A stretch of 38,277 nt of DNA from Bacteroidales bacterium. Its GTDB lineage: Bacteria; Bacteroidota; Bacteroidia; Bacteroidales; WCHB1-69. The position numbers and the translations under genes were made by a program. The stretch's first letter is position 1, and the number at the start of each line of letters is the position of its first letter. The notes beneath the pieces are model-generated. The model worked only from the letters and a program-made list of their open reading frames with translations, was not told where the DNA came from and did not search any database. Shown one piece after another: positions 16,079-24,529 of the stretch. The stretch is taken from assembly GCA_017633495.1 (NCBI GenBank), contig JAGBPE010000235.1, positions 1 to 38,277 of the forward strand. The letters are read 5' to 3'.

Positions 16079-16758
16079 TGAGAATAGACATATTGACCCT
16101 TTTTCCGGAGATGTTTCCCGGTGTTTTCGGCAGTTCGATTTTGAAACGCGCCGTGGAAAAGCAGTATTTGGAGCTTCATGTGCATGACATCCGTGCGTAC
16201 ACCTACGACAAGCACCACCGCGCCGACGACTACCCGTTCGGGGGCGGTGCTGGCATGGTGATGATGGTTGAGCCGATTGCCCGCTGTATCGAACAGCTGC
16301 AAAGCGAACGAGAATACGACGGCATCTTCCTGATGGCGCCCGACGGTGGCACCTTCAACCAGCAGAAAGCCAACGAGCTGTCACTGCGTAAAAACATCAT
16401 CCTGCTGTGCGGACATTACAAGGGTGTGGACGAACGCGTACGCGAACTCTACATCACCGAGGACATCAGCATTGGTGATTACGTGCTGTCAGGCGGCGAA
16501 CTGGCGGCCATGGTCATCACCGACGCCATTGCCCGCGTGATTCCCGGAGTCATCAGCGACGGTGCCTCCGCCCTCTCCGACTCTTTCCAAGACAACCTGC
16601 TCTCTGCTCCGGTCTATACTCGTCCCGCCGACTTCCGAGGCCACCGCGTTCCCGACGTTCTGCTCTCCGGAAACCAAAAATTGATTGATGAATGGCGTTA
16701 CAATCAACAACTTACACGAACCCAAGAACGCCGTCCCGACCTTCTGAGCCATGAATAA
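16075..16758 (+). CDS. trmD: tRNA (guanine-37-N1)-methyltransferase
   Basis: A 227-residue SPOUT enzyme. Motifs in order are [14 protein letters not shown], then [15 protein letters not shown], then [13 protein letters not shown], then [16 protein letters not shown] in the trefoil-knot SAM site, then [16 protein letters not shown] and [17 protein letters not shown]. It methylates G37 next to the anticodon and prevents +1 frameshifting. It stands apart from the rpsP-rimM-trmD-rplS order seen in many bacteria. It overlaps the O-methyltransferase by 4 nt and the ligase gene by 8 nt. A usually conserved His in the LLSGNH motif is Gln here. Confidence 0.96.
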   Translation: MMRIDILTLFPEMFPGVFGSSILKRAVEKQYLELHVHDIRAYTYDKHHRADDYPFGGGAGMVMMVEPIARCIEQLQSEREYDGIFLMAPDGGTFNQQKANELSLRKNIILLCGHYKGVDERVRELYITEDISIGDYVLSGGELAAMVITDAIARVIPGVISDGASALSDSFQDNLLSAPVYTRPADFRGHRVPDVLLSGNQKLIDEWRYNQQLTRTQERRPDLLSHE

Positions 16759-18019
16759 TTTCCGTGACTATTGCCAATCGCTGCGCACTCCCGATGCGTT
16801 TTTCAACATCAGCTATGTCATTATGATGTTCATGATGGCGACGCTCCCTATCACCATCTTTTTCATGTGGCCCGTCGCCATCATACTGATGCTGCTGTGG
16901 ATATGCCAATGGAACTGGCGCGAGAAGTGGGAGAACTTCAAAGCCAACGATGGCATCCCTTACGGACTATTTCTACTCAGCGTTTTCTTGATACCCGTTT
17001 TTGGATTTATTAACTCTACAAACATGCCCATTGCATGGCGCGCCTTCGAATGTCACCTGTGGTTTCTTTTTGCCCCGCTGATCTTCCTTACCACCTCTCC
17101 GAAACTCTGGTCTAAACGACATATTAACACCTTGCTGATACTCTTTTCCATCAGCGAAATAGCCTTCCTGACCTTCCTTTTCATTCATGGCATCTACAAA
17201 ACATGGCAGACTGGCGACTACATCCACATGTACAACGACCTTTTCTGCTACAACCGTCATCACGCCTATGTCGCCCTCTACGCCAACTTCGTCTATCTGC
17301 TCATCTTCCACTATCTCATCGAAAACAGCGAACGAATCTCCAGGAACCGGAAAATTCTCCTTTATGCATTAGAAGTCTTCCTCGCAGTCGGCGTCTTTTG
17401 CGCATACTCGCGGGCCGGCATCCTCACCTTCTTGTTCATGCACATCGTATGGAGTATTTACGCCATTTACCGCAAACCTGCCCGCTGGAAATTCATCATA
17501 GCACTGATTTTCATTTTGTTCACACTATTTGCAGGGCTCATTGTGACCTCGCCCAGCAACCGTTTCACCGAATTCAGCTGGACATTCCATCGTCACGAGG
17601 ACAACAAGGCCCCTGACGCCCGCCTCATCATCTGGCAGGCGGCATGGGACGGTGCTGTTGAAAACCTCCCGTGGGGCGTGGGCACCGGCGACGGCAACGA
17701 CGTAGTTGTGGAAAAATACCACGAAAACGGACATTGGAAGAGCAGAAATCACTCCTATAACGCTCACAACCAGTTCCTTTTCGCACTGCTCACCAACGGC
17801 ATCCCCGGACTCATCATCATTCTGCTCTACTTCTACGCACCGTTAGGACTGGCTATCAAGTACCGCGACATGTTGTTGCTTTCCCTATTCCTACTCATGA
17901 CTTGCAACTGTCTGGTGGAATGCATGTTCGACCGCCGCGCCGGAGTGGATTTCTTCGCCATCATGATCCCGCTGATGCTCTTAAGATGCAAAACCCGTTC
18001 AATGTATAATGTACAATGA
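16751..18019 (+). CDS. O-antigen ligase / polymerase-like membrane protein
   Basis: A 422-residue protein with about ten hydrophobic segments, starting at residues 18-50 ([19 protein letters not shown] in part). There is a long periplasmic loop between about 275 and 335. That loop carries [24 protein letters not shown] (in part) and [24 protein letters not shown] in part, the Wzy_C/WaaL pattern with conserved Arg and His. The family joins or polymerises undecaprenyl-linked glycans, for example onto lipid A. The start overlaps trmD by 8 nt. The last residues (SMYNVQ) and the TGA stop are encoded by a heptamer array that continues into the intergenic region. Whether it is a ligase or a polymerase cannot be decided. 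Confidence 0.82.
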   Translation: MNNFRDYCQSLRTPDAFFNISYVIMMFMMATLPITIFFMWPVAIILMLLWICQWNWREKWENFKANDGIPYGLFLLSVFLIPVFGFINSTNMPIAWRAFECHLWFLFAPLIFLTTSPKLWSKRHINTLLILFSISEIAFLTFLFIHGIYKTWQTGDYIHMYNDLFCYNRHHAYVALYANFVYLLIFHYLIENSERISRNRKILLYALEVFLAVGVFCAYSRAGILTFLFMHIVWSIYAIYRKPARWKFIIALIFILFTLFAGLIVTSPSNRFTEFSWTFHRHEDNKAPDARLIIWQAAWDGAVENLPWGVGTGDGNDVVVEKYHENGHWKSRNHSYNAHNQFLFALLTNGIPGLIIILLYFYAPLGLAIKYRDMLLLSLFLLMTCNCLVECMFDRRAGVDFFAIMIPLMLLRCKTRSMYNVQ

Positions 18020-18058
18020 ACAATGTACATACCGTAAATTGTAAACCGTAAATCAACA
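17997..18058 (+). repeat. Two successive heptamer-periodic arrays at the end of the ligase gene
   Basis: First series, phased at 18001: AATGTAT, AATGTAC, AATGAAC, AATGTAC. Second series, phased at 18031: ACCGTAA, ATTGTAA, ACCGTAA, ATCAACA. The ligase TGA stop (18017-18019) lies in the third unit of the first series. The next gene starts at 18063, directly after the array, so the whole gap is repeat. Confidence 0.75.
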
Positions 18059-18062
18059 TCCT

Positions 18063-18998
18063 ATGATACAAAAAACACTAACCTCTCTACTTCTGCTTTT
18101 CACTTTTTTTAACCTCTTTGCGCAGGAGAAAGAGACCTACTTGTACGCAACAAAAGACACATCCAAGCTCTATATGGACGTCTATATCCCCCAAGTGCAG
18201 AACGACCAACAGGCGTGCATCATGTTCGTCTTTGGCGGCGGATTCATCAGTGGCAAACGGGATGACAATCAGGTGCAAAAGTTGAAAAAATACTACACCG
18301 ACAAAGGGTATGTCGTTATCGCCATCGACTATCGGTTGGGGATGCGCGGGAAGACGAAAGGTTCGGCCATTGCAAGCGTGAAACAGTTCCAAACGGCAAT
18401 CGATATGGCAGCGGAGGATGTGATTTCGGCGCTGAATTACACCATCCGTAATCTTCGAGACACCAAAAAATATACAATAGATTGCGCAAACATCATTGTG
18501 ATGGGAAGTAGTGCGGGAGCCATTGCTGTTCTACAAGCCGATTATGCGATGTGCAACGGCTACCTCAACAGCGACATACTGCCTTACAGTTTCCGCTTGG
18601 CAGGAGTGATCTCCTATTCGGGCGCCATCTTTTCCACCCATGGCAGACCGAAATACAAGTTGCACGAGCCCGCGCCTACGCTTTTCTGTCACGGCGACAA
18701 AGACAAACTGGTGATTTACAACAACACCCAGTTCTTCAACATTGGTCTCTTCGGTTCCAGCGCCATCGCCAAACAGTTCAAGAAAAAGGGTTACGGCTAT
18801 CATATCCGCCGCTATACCGGTCTCGGACACCAGGTGGCTACGATTTACAATGACGAATTTCCCGTCATCGACCACTTCCTCAACACTGTTGTCTTCGGCT
18901 GTCCGAAAACCCAAATCGATGAAACCTACTACAACCCGAGCATCGAACCCAAATGGATGAATTTGCGCGTTCGCGACTTAAAGAAATATGACAAATAA
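18063..18998 (+). CDS. Secreted alpha/beta hydrolase (esterase-like)
   Basis: A 311-residue protein with a signal peptide (residues 1-20, ending NLFA-QEKE). The alpha/beta hydrolase core has the oxyanion loop FGGGFISG (57-64), the nucleophile elbow GSSAG with Ser150, an acid in HGDKDKLV (Asp214), and the base His256 in GLGHQVA. The triad is complete. The FGGGF variant of HGGG and the size resemble bacterial carboxylesterases and carbohydrate esterases of the BD-FAE type. The substrate is unknown and it may act in the periplasm or outside the cell. It follows the ligase gene after a repeat-filled gap of 43 nt, and no promoter motif is seen there. Confidence 0.8.
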   Translation: MIQKTLTSLLLLFTFFNLFAQEKETYLYATKDTSKLYMDVYIPQVQNDQQACIMFVFGGGFISGKRDDNQVQKLKKYYTDKGYVVIAIDYRLGMRGKTKGSAIASVKQFQTAIDMAAEDVISALNYTIRNLRDTKKYTIDCANIIVMGSSAGAIAVLQADYAMCNGYLNSDILPYSFRLAGVISYSGAIFSTHGRPKYKLHEPAPTLFCHGDKDKLVIYNNTQFFNIGLFGSSAIAKQFKKKGYGYHIRRYTGLGHQVATIYNDEFPVIDHFLNTVVFGCPKTQIDETYYNPSIEPKWMNLRVRDLKKYDK

Positions 18999-19001
18999 AA
19001 C

Positions 19002-19030
19002 GTAGGGCTGCCACAATGTGACAGCCCTAC
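19002..19030. terminator. Inverted repeat between convergent genes, possible bidirectional terminator
   Basis: GTAGGGCTG at the left is matched by CAGCCCTAC at the right, and the inverted repeat extends to 14 nt per arm with one mismatch. It begins 3 nt after the esterase stop and lies 24 nt before the stop of the convergent gene. There is no T-run on either side, so it may be a dispersed palindromic repeat that stabilises transcript ends. Confidence 0.55.
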
Positions 19031-19034
19031 ATCA

Positions 19035-19062
19035 TTCCATTACTAATTTCTAATTATCTAAC
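19035..19062 (-). repeat. Heptamer-periodic array on the stop codon of the CUB/T9SS gene
   Basis: Plus-strand units CATTACT, AATTTCT, AATTATC, TAACC... repeat every 7 nt. On the minus strand the unit is close to AGAAATT/AGTAATG. The TAA stop of the minus-strand gene (19056-19054) lies inside. The array is a degenerate relative of the one at 15184-15218, with which it shares AATTAGTAATG. Confidence 0.6.
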
Positions 19063-21978
19063 CAAAGTCACCGTACCCGTGTACTCCTTGTCTTCCGCAT
19101 TCAGGTTTACAAGACGGATCAGGTAGATGTACACACCTTCGGGACACATTTGTCCGTATTTGTTGCGGCCGTCCCAATAATCGTAAGGATTCAGGGTGGA
19201 GAAAATCAACATGCCGGAGCGGTCGAAAATCTGCATCTGGTAATTGTCGGGATCCACGCCCTGACCTTTCGGAGCAAAAGTCTCGTTAACACCATCGCCA
19301 TCAGGCGTGAATGCATTGGGGATGTAAAAGAAGTAGGGCACTTCTACCGAAACGCGAGCCTTTATGGAATCCACACAACCGAACGTATCCGTAGCTGTCA
19401 GTGAGATAGTGTAATATCCAGAATGGGTATAATCATGTGTCACTTCCTCCACATTTTCCAAAATATTGACATTGGAGAAAATATCCCCGAAGTTCCAAAC
19501 CAAGTGATAATCACCGGAAGAGAGGCTCGTACAGGTCACTGTACCGACACCGTTTTCCACGTATATTTCAGTAGGTGAAGCCACGAAGGAGGGCACCGGC
19601 AGCGGCAATACTGTCACTGTGATATCATCCGTAACTTGACAGTTACCGATCATGGTGGCGGTCACCGTATAGGTGGTGGTCACCTGCGGGGAAACCGTGA
19701 TGGAGGAGGTATTTTGGCCACTGCTCCAATGGAACTCGTTGGATGAAGAGTGGGAAGCCGTCAGTGTGGTGGACTTGCCCAAACAGATGGTGTCGACACC
19801 CGAAATGACAGGCAGTTCCAGTTCCGTAACCAGCACTGTCACAGAGTCGCACTTGGTACAACCGTTGTCAAAGGTAACCGTCACTAAATAGGTGGTCGTC
19901 TCAGACGGGGAAACGACAGGAGTGGCAACCGTGTCACCGGAGCTCCAAGAGTAGCGCTCGGGGTGAATTTGCGGGTAATTCTGGAAATTCACACCCAAAG
20001 AAGCATTGTCATTCGGACAGATATAGTTGGTTCCTGTGCTGGTAGTGGCATCCACATCGGGAATCTCCACCTTGATGGTAACGGTGTCACGAAGAGTGAA
20101 CGGATCGCCAATGGAATTCGTGTACTTATATTCGGCGATATATTTGGTCGTTTCCGAAGGGCTCACCATAATTCTTGTATTCTTCGCGTGTGCATCATAA
20201 CTGATGATGTTTGCAGGAGAGACAGAATTGGCATACCACGTCAGCTCTGCATTTTCATCCAACGGAGTAATCGGGGTGAAACGCCAAGCCTCCTCGTCAG
20301 CCGTCCAACCAGTCATACCTCTGCCATTGGGAATCAAAATTTGGGAAGAGGTGTTGTTTTGCAAACCAATAATACCCTCATGGCGACTACTATTTGTGGA
20401 GGCACAACATGCTCTATGCTTCACATACACATCGATGATGTTCGTGCCTTCATAAATCACCATTTGGTAGGTATTGTAGTTGCTGGAACTGCTATGGTTG
20501 CCAAACAGACCGACATTCAAGTAGTTGAACACAAATGCGCGACACGGAGAGCTTCCAAGCACACCCACTCTGACCGCACCAGGAGTGTTGTAGCAATAAG
20601 AATTGTAATAATTACAGTCAATATCCTCATACACACCATAAATGCAATTTTTATAGTTGTACGGCACTGTCATACTTCCGCCGCCCATGGTCTGATTACC
20701 AGAAATACTCGTGGTATAGGGAGGTGAGGCGGGAGGATCACCGTATGCGTATGCACAAGAACCTGAGTGGTTATCCATGGCAATCAGGCCGTTAGTACCT
20801 GGCCACACGGTCGTGTACTGTTTTCCGAAGAAGATGAATGTAAACGGTAATTGGACCGCACTGAGCCAGTTATCATCGGAACTTGCATTAATACTGTTAC
20901 CCTGATTGAATTCGAAAATATGGGATTCAAACGGAATGGATTTCACCGTATAGTCGTTGGTGTATTGTCCCGTGGCGATAATTTCCGCCGAAAGCAGCAC
21001 AACCGGATTATTGCAATCAAAGTCAATTACATGCGGGTTTGGCACATCTGCGTAAGAACCACTTGGGACAATGGTGATACTCGGGCAGGCGCTACCGTCA
21101 GGACTATCGAAAAGTTCTGTAACACAAGAGATTTCGGCACGCCAACCTGCCTTGCTCACATCACCGGCAGCACCTACATAGACAAATGAGAGGGCATTGG
21201 TGCTGGAAAACAGCACCGGAGGCTTGTTACCCGTGGACGCGTCCAATGTGGAGGTACAGAACTGACCAATCAGACGCTTGTTGTTGTCGTAATAGAGACC
21301 GTCATACACCTTCAGCACACCATTGACAGCGAACTGGGTGAAGACACATTTGATATGCGATCCCGTAGGAGATGTAAACTGTGCAAATTGCGTTTCACCT
21401 TGGTTCTCGTTGTTGGAAGCGATATTGCCGTTCGGGCCGCCTGAATCATAGAAATAGGCGTTACAGGTGATATTGAAGACATCCTGTCCGAAAAGTCGGT
21501 TGCCTGGCAATGTGTCGAAGGCATAGACTTGCGCTACCCAACCACTCATTAAGCCCGGAATGTCCACATTATCAGAATGGAAGACAAAGGTCATGTTCTT
21601 TCCGGAAGCATAAAGTTCTCCGGGAGAGTTCACCAAATTGAATGCCCCAATCAGCGGTGCCGTGCAGGAGGGACCATCGTAAATCCACAATGTGTCGCCC
21701 TCTGACATCTCGAATTCTTCGAAATTGATATAGAGCACAGAATTGGTCATACTGATACGCAATGTCATCGTGTCACGCAAATTCTGAGCAAAATTGCCAT
21801 CCGGATCCTGATTTTCTCCCATTTCCGTCGGTGTGCCACCTGGGTCATAGAAAAAACGGGGCGAATCGTCAATATCACTCACCAAGGGTGCAGACCCCAT
21901 TATAATCGACTGGCTAATAGCAACTTGTGTAATCAACAACAATGATAACAACAAGGGTAAACGCAAAATTTTCTTCAT
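19054..21978 (-). CDS. Secreted CUB/PKD multidomain protein with T9SS type-B C-terminal domain
   Basis: A 974-residue protein with a signal peptide (1-22). Two CUB-like domains follow. The first is at about 40-155 (RFFYDPGG, DTLWIYDG); the second is at about 170-290 (YFYDSGG, VLKVYDG). At about 345-575 comes a segment resembling nidogen-type domains (LPFTFIFFGKQYTTVWPGTNGLIAM in part, WRFTP). Ig/PKD-like modules follow, with repeated WSSGDT/WSSGQNTSSI and TTTYTVTAT motifs and a PKD domain (VWNFGD, HDYTHSGYYTISLTATD). The end is a gliding-motility C-terminal domain: IPNAFTPDGDGVNETF, YDYWDGRN, PEGVYIYLIRL. It is likely exported by T9SS to the surface or released, acting as an adhesin or matrix protein. 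It is a single gene with its own promoter. Confidence 0.85.
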   Translation of the reverse strand: MKKILRLPLLLSLLLITQVAISQSIIMGSAPLVSDIDDSPRFFYDPGGTPTEMGENQDPDGNFAQNLRDTMTLRISMTNSVLYINFEEFEMSEGDTLWIYDGPSCTAPLIGAFNLVNSPGELYASGKNMTFVFHSDNVDIPGLMSGWVAQVYAFDTLPGNRLFGQDVFNITCNAYFYDSGGPNGNIASNNENQGETQFAQFTSPTGSHIKCVFTQFAVNGVLKVYDGLYYDNNKRLIGQFCTSTLDASTGNKPPVLFSSTNALSFVYVGAAGDVSKAGWRAEISCVTELFDSPDGSACPSITIVPSGSYADVPNPHVIDFDCNNPVVLLSAEIIATGQYTNDYTVKSIPFESHIFEFNQGNSINASSDDNWLSAVQLPFTFIFFGKQYTTVWPGTNGLIAMDNHSGSCAYAYGDPPASPPYTTSISGNQTMGGGSMTVPYNYKNCIYGVYEDIDCNYYNSYCYNTPGAVRVGVLGSSPCRAFVFNYLNVGLFGNHSSSSNYNTYQMVIYEGTNIIDVYVKHRACCASTNSSRHEGIIGLQNNTSSQILIPNGRGMTGWTADEEAWRFTPITPLDENAELTWYANSVSPANIISYDAHAKNTRIMVSPSETTKYIAEYKYTNSIGDPFTLRDTVTIKVEIPDVDATTSTGTNYICPNDNASLGVNFQNYPQIHPERYSWSSGDTVATPVVSPSETTTYLVTVTFDNGCTKCDSVTVLVTELELPVISGVDTICLGKSTTLTASHSSSNEFHWSSGQNTSSITVSPQVTTTYTVTATMIGNCQVTDDITVTVLPLPVPSFVASPTEIYVENGVGTVTCTSLSSGDYHLVWNFGDIFSNVNILENVEEVTHDYTHSGYYTISLTATDTFGCVDSIKARVSVEVPYFFYIPNAFTPDGDGVNETFAPKGQGVDPDNYQMQIFDRSGMLIFSTLNPYDYWDGRNKYGQMCPEGVYIYLIRLVNLNAEDKEYTGTVTLVR

Positions 21979-22067
21979 CTTATTCGTATAATTATATTCC
22001 CTTAACGAAATTCATCTCCGATTGTTACAAACTTTTTTCAACCTTGTATACAATATTATATAAAGCG

Positions 22068-22075
22068 CAAAAATA
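22068..22075 (-). promoter_or_regulatory. -7 promoter element of the CUB/T9SS gene
   Basis: TATTTTTG read on the minus strand, 89 nt before the ATG at 21978, implying a leader of about 80 nt. It is back-to-back with the tRNA-Pro promoter box at 22115-22122. Confidence 0.55.
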
Positions 22076-22114
22076 CAAAAATTTTAAGAACGTGATTTTA
22101 TTTCAAAAAAAGTG

Positions 22115-22122
22115 TATTTTTG
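22115..22122 (+). promoter_or_regulatory. -7 promoter element of tRNA-Pro
   Basis: TATTTTTG matches TAnnTTTG and ends 15 nt before the first base of the mature tRNA, the expected distance for a short 5' leader. Confidence 0.6.
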
Positions 22123-22137
22123 CAGCCGCAAAACGGA

Positions 22138-22210
22138 CGGGGTGTGGCGCAGTTGGTAGCGCGCTACGTTCGGGACGTAGAGGCCGGAAGTTCGAGTCTT
22201 CTCACCCCGA
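22138..22210 (+). tRNA. tRNA-Pro, anticodon CGG
   Basis: The full cloverleaf can be folded by eye. The acceptor stem is CGGGGTG (22138-22144) with CACCCCG (22203-22209) and discriminator A at 22210. The D arm is GCGC-AGTTGGTA-GCGC. The anticodon stem CTACG/CGTAG encloses loop TTCGGGA, with anticodon CGG at 22171-22173. The variable region is 5 nt. The T arm is GGAAG-TTCGAGT-CTTCT. It is 73 nt long and the 3' CCA is not encoded. It decodes CCG codons and is a single-gene transcript with a promoter box and a terminator. Confidence 0.97.
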
Positions 22211-22221
22211 CTAAAACATTG

Positions 22222-22249
22222 AAAAACACGGTATTCGCCGTGTTTTTTT
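22222..22249 (+). terminator. Intrinsic terminator of tRNA-Pro
   Basis: Stem AAAAACACGG / CCGTGTTTTT with loop TATTCG, followed by more Ts. It starts 11 nt after the tRNA. Confidence 0.93.
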
Positions 22250-22265
22250 CTTTTAAACCAAACTG

Positions 22266-22293
22266 TTGCCTATTGCCTTTTGCCTATTGCCTA
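22266..22293 (+). repeat. Heptamer array TTGCCTW, four units
   Basis: Four perfect-phase 7-nt units: TTGCCTA, TTGCCTT, TTGCCTA, TTGCCTA. It lies between the tRNA terminator and the -7 box of the next gene, so it occupies the -33 region of that promoter. Confidence 0.85.
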
Positions 22294-22300
22294 AAAAATG

Positions 22301-22308
22301 TATCTTTG
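22301..22308 (+). promoter_or_regulatory. -7 promoter element for the YwqK-like lipoprotein operon
   Basis: TATCTTTG fits TAnnTTTG and lies 19 nt before the ATG at 22328. The only TTTG upstream (22279-22282) is inside the heptamer array, with an 18-bp spacer, slightly shorter than usual. The box argues against translation from the earlier ATG at 22298. Confidence 0.6.
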
Positions 22309-22327
22309 CCGCCTAATTCAAAAAATT

Positions 22328-22999
22328 ATGACAAAACCCATTTTCTATATCGTCACCCTGACCGTCGCTTTTCTCGTGAGCGCCTGCACCCACACGGAGA
22401 CCACCTACTATCCGGATGGAAAAACCCAGTCTGTCATACAATATAAAGGGAAAAAGGAGCATGGCAAGACTGTCTATTTTTTCCGAAACCCCAGCAACAG
22501 CGTAGAGATTGAGGTGGAGATGAAAAACGGAAAACGCAACGGCGAATTCCGCCGGTACTTCGAAAACGGACTGCTGGACACCTACTGCGTTTACGAAAAC
22601 GACTCCATCGAAGGGCTGGAAATCATGTACATGGCCAATGGCTGCAAAAGTCAAGATTACACCTACGTGCACGGCAAAAAGTGCGGACCGCACCACGCTT
22701 ACCACATAGATGGAAGCATCAAAATCGAGGGCGGATTCAACAACGACCTCTTCGACGGACCTTGGACCTACTACGACGAGCGCGGAGTGGTGGTGGGCGA
22801 AGGCACTTTCCATAATGGAGATGGAGAGGTTACATTCTACGACAAAAACGGGCAAAAAGCACGCACCACCCATTACAAACACAACCAAAAGGAGGGTGCA
22901 GAAACCTATTTCACCCCCTCTGGCGAAGTCTACCGCGAAATCATCTTCAAGGCTGACCGCATCCTCAGCGACAAAACCGACTCCACCCTGCTGAAATAA
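22328..22999 (+). CDS. YwqK/MORN-like repeat lipoprotein
   Basis: 223 residues from the ATG at 22328. The lipoprotein signal is MTKPIFYIVTLTVAFLVSAC, with the lipid cysteine at 20. The rest is a series of MORN-like beta-hairpin repeats of about 20-24 residues: MKNGKRNGEFRRYFENGLL, YVHGKKCGPHHAYHIDGSI, FNNDLFDGPWTYYDERGVV in order. Databases often call this family a toxin-antitoxin system YwqK antitoxin. That label has little support, and here there is no toxin gene beside it. It is probably a periplasmic-facing outer-membrane lipoprotein of unknown role. The OstA-like gene follows after 3 nt, so an envelope function is likely. Confidence 0.8.
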   Translation: MTKPIFYIVTLTVAFLVSACTHTETTYYPDGKTQSVIQYKGKKEHGKTVYFFRNPSNSVEIEVEMKNGKRNGEFRRYFENGLLDTYCVYENDSIEGLEIMYMANGCKSQDYTYVHGKKCGPHHAYHIDGSIKIEGGFNNDLFDGPWTYYDERGVVVGEGTFHNGDGEVTFYDKNGQKARTTHYKHNQKEGAETYFTPSGEVYREIIFKADRILSDKTDSTLLK

Positions 23000-23002
23000 T
23001 TC

Positions 23003-24529
23003 ATGAGACATCTTCTCCCGATATTAGCCATCATCGTTCTGTGTATCAGCAGCATACACGGACAAGGGGGCCGCAAGATCCTCTATCGCGCGGACATGGG
23101 CTATTATGACGAGGAAGCTTACCCTGGTGCGCAACGCCTTATCGGAAATGTTAAGTTCAAGCAAGACAATGTGATAGGCTATTGCGACAGCGCATATCTC
23201 TATGAGGCAGACAATTACATTATCGCTTTCGGCAATCCCGTGCGGTTTGTCATCAGCGACTCCATCCGACTGTTCGGACAGCGTGCCACCTACGACGGTA
23301 ACATCCGACAAGCCTCCATCTCCGGCCTTGTTAGGCTCGAAAACGGCAAGTCCTACCTCCTGTCCGACAGCCTCTTTTACGACCTCAACATCGACTGCGG
23401 TTTTTATGTCACTGGCGGTCAAATCTTTAACGAAGCCGATACGCTCACCAGCCAAATCGGCAAATACTACACGAACACCGACGATGCCTACCTCCACCAA
23501 AATGTGCTACTCCGCAGTAGCAGCTACCAAATGGACTGTGACTCACTGCGTTACAACGCCGCATCCAAAATTGCCTATTTCATCTCGCCCACACACCTCG
23601 TCAACGAAGAGAACACCATCTTCACCGACCGCGGCCTCTACAACACCGAAGCCGACGTCTCCATCCTCTACGGCAATGTGCAGCTTTTGGGCGAAAAACA
23701 GCAGCTTTTCGCCGACAGCATCTATTATGACCAGACGCTGAAATACGGAAAAGCTTGGAACAATGCCCGTTTCGTGGACACCGTCAACCACTTCATCGTG
23801 ATGGGGAACTACCTTGAGCATCATGAAAAAGGCGGCACCTCCATCGCCACCGACAGCAACCTGCTTATCTACATCGACGAGAATCACGACTCCTTGTACC
23901 TCCATTGCGACACGTTGAAAGTGGATTTCGACACGGCCTCAAACCCCACGTTGTTCCGCGCCTATTTCCACACCAAATTCAAGCACAAAGACCTGCAGGG
24001 TGCTTGTGACTCAATAGTTTACAATGTGGAAGACTCCTTATTGGTGATGTATTACAACCCCGTGTGCTGGACCGACAACTACCAACTCTCTGGCGATACG
24101 GTGCGGTTCACCATCCTCGACTCCATCCATTCCACCATCGAATTGTGCAAGTCGGGATTTATTGTCGGCAGTCTATTCGAAGATACGGAATTCAACCAAA
24201 TCAAAGGGCTGAATATCAAAGGGTTCCTGGAAGACAAAAACCTGCAACGGGTAGACATCGTAGGCAACGCCGAGTGCGTCTACTACATCCAAGAGGAGGA
24301 CAGCACATTGATTGGCATCAACACCTCCATCACCAGCGAAATGCGTATCTACCTCGACAGCAACCACATACAACAAATCCGCTACTTCGACGCCCCCAAC
24401 GGACAAGTCTACCCAGATGAAAAGATGGAAGACAAAAACCGTAAACTCCTCGGCTTCCGCTGGCTCGACCTCTACCGTCCCCGCAAGCCGGAAGATCTTT
24501 ACGTAAACCCCATCCCGCGAGAAGATTGA
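23003..24529 (+). CDS. OstA-like (LptA/LptD N-domain type) periplasmic protein
   Basis: A 508-residue protein with a signal peptide ending IHG-QGG. The body is a long series of beta-jellyroll-like repeats: RLIGNVKFKQDNVIGYCDSAYLY in part, RLFGQRATYDGNIRQASISG, LYGNVQLLGEKQQLFADSIYYD in part, SLYLHCDTLKVDFDT. This is the OstA pattern in which nascent LPS rides a beta-taco groove. It has no C-terminal barrel, so it is not LptD itself. The role is probably a periplasmic bridge in LPS transport, or a Bacteroidota-specific relative. It is co-transcribed with the upstream lipoprotein, and its stop overlaps the uvrC start by 3 nt. Confidence 0.85.
   Translation: MRHLLPILAIIVLCISSIHGQGGRKILYRADMGYYDEEAYPGAQRLIGNVKFKQDNVIGYCDSAYLYEADNYIIAFGNPVRFVISDSIRLFGQRATYDGNIRQASISGLVRLENGKSYLLSDSLFYDLNIDCGFYVTGGQIFNEADTLTSQIGKYYTNTDDAYLHQNVLLRSSSYQMDCDSLRYNAASKIAYFISPTHLVNEENTIFTDRGLYNTEADVSILYGNVQLLGEKQQLFADSIYYDQTLKYGKAWNNARFVDTVNHFIVMGNYLEHHEKGGTSIATDSNLLIYIDENHDSLYLHCDTLKVDFDTASNPTLFRAYFHTKFKHKDLQGACDSIVYNVEDSLLVMYYNPVCWTDNYQLSGDTVRFTILDSIHSTIELCKSGFIVGSLFEDTEFNQIKGLNIKGFLEDKNLQRVDIVGNAECVYYIQEEDSTLIGINTSITSEMRIYLDSNHIQQIRYFDAPNGQVYPDEKMEDKNRKLLGFRWLDLYRPRKPEDLYVNPIPRED

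Noticed and set aside
22266-22293. The heptamer arrays as a small CRISPR or tandem-repeat locus
   Set aside because: Units are 7 nt with no spacers, no cas genes are present, and unit sequence differs between sites.
22328-22999. A toxin-antitoxin system, as the usual YwqK family label suggests
   Set aside because: The protein has a lipoprotein signal and MORN-like repeats, and no toxin gene is next to it. The neighbour is an OstA-like envelope gene.
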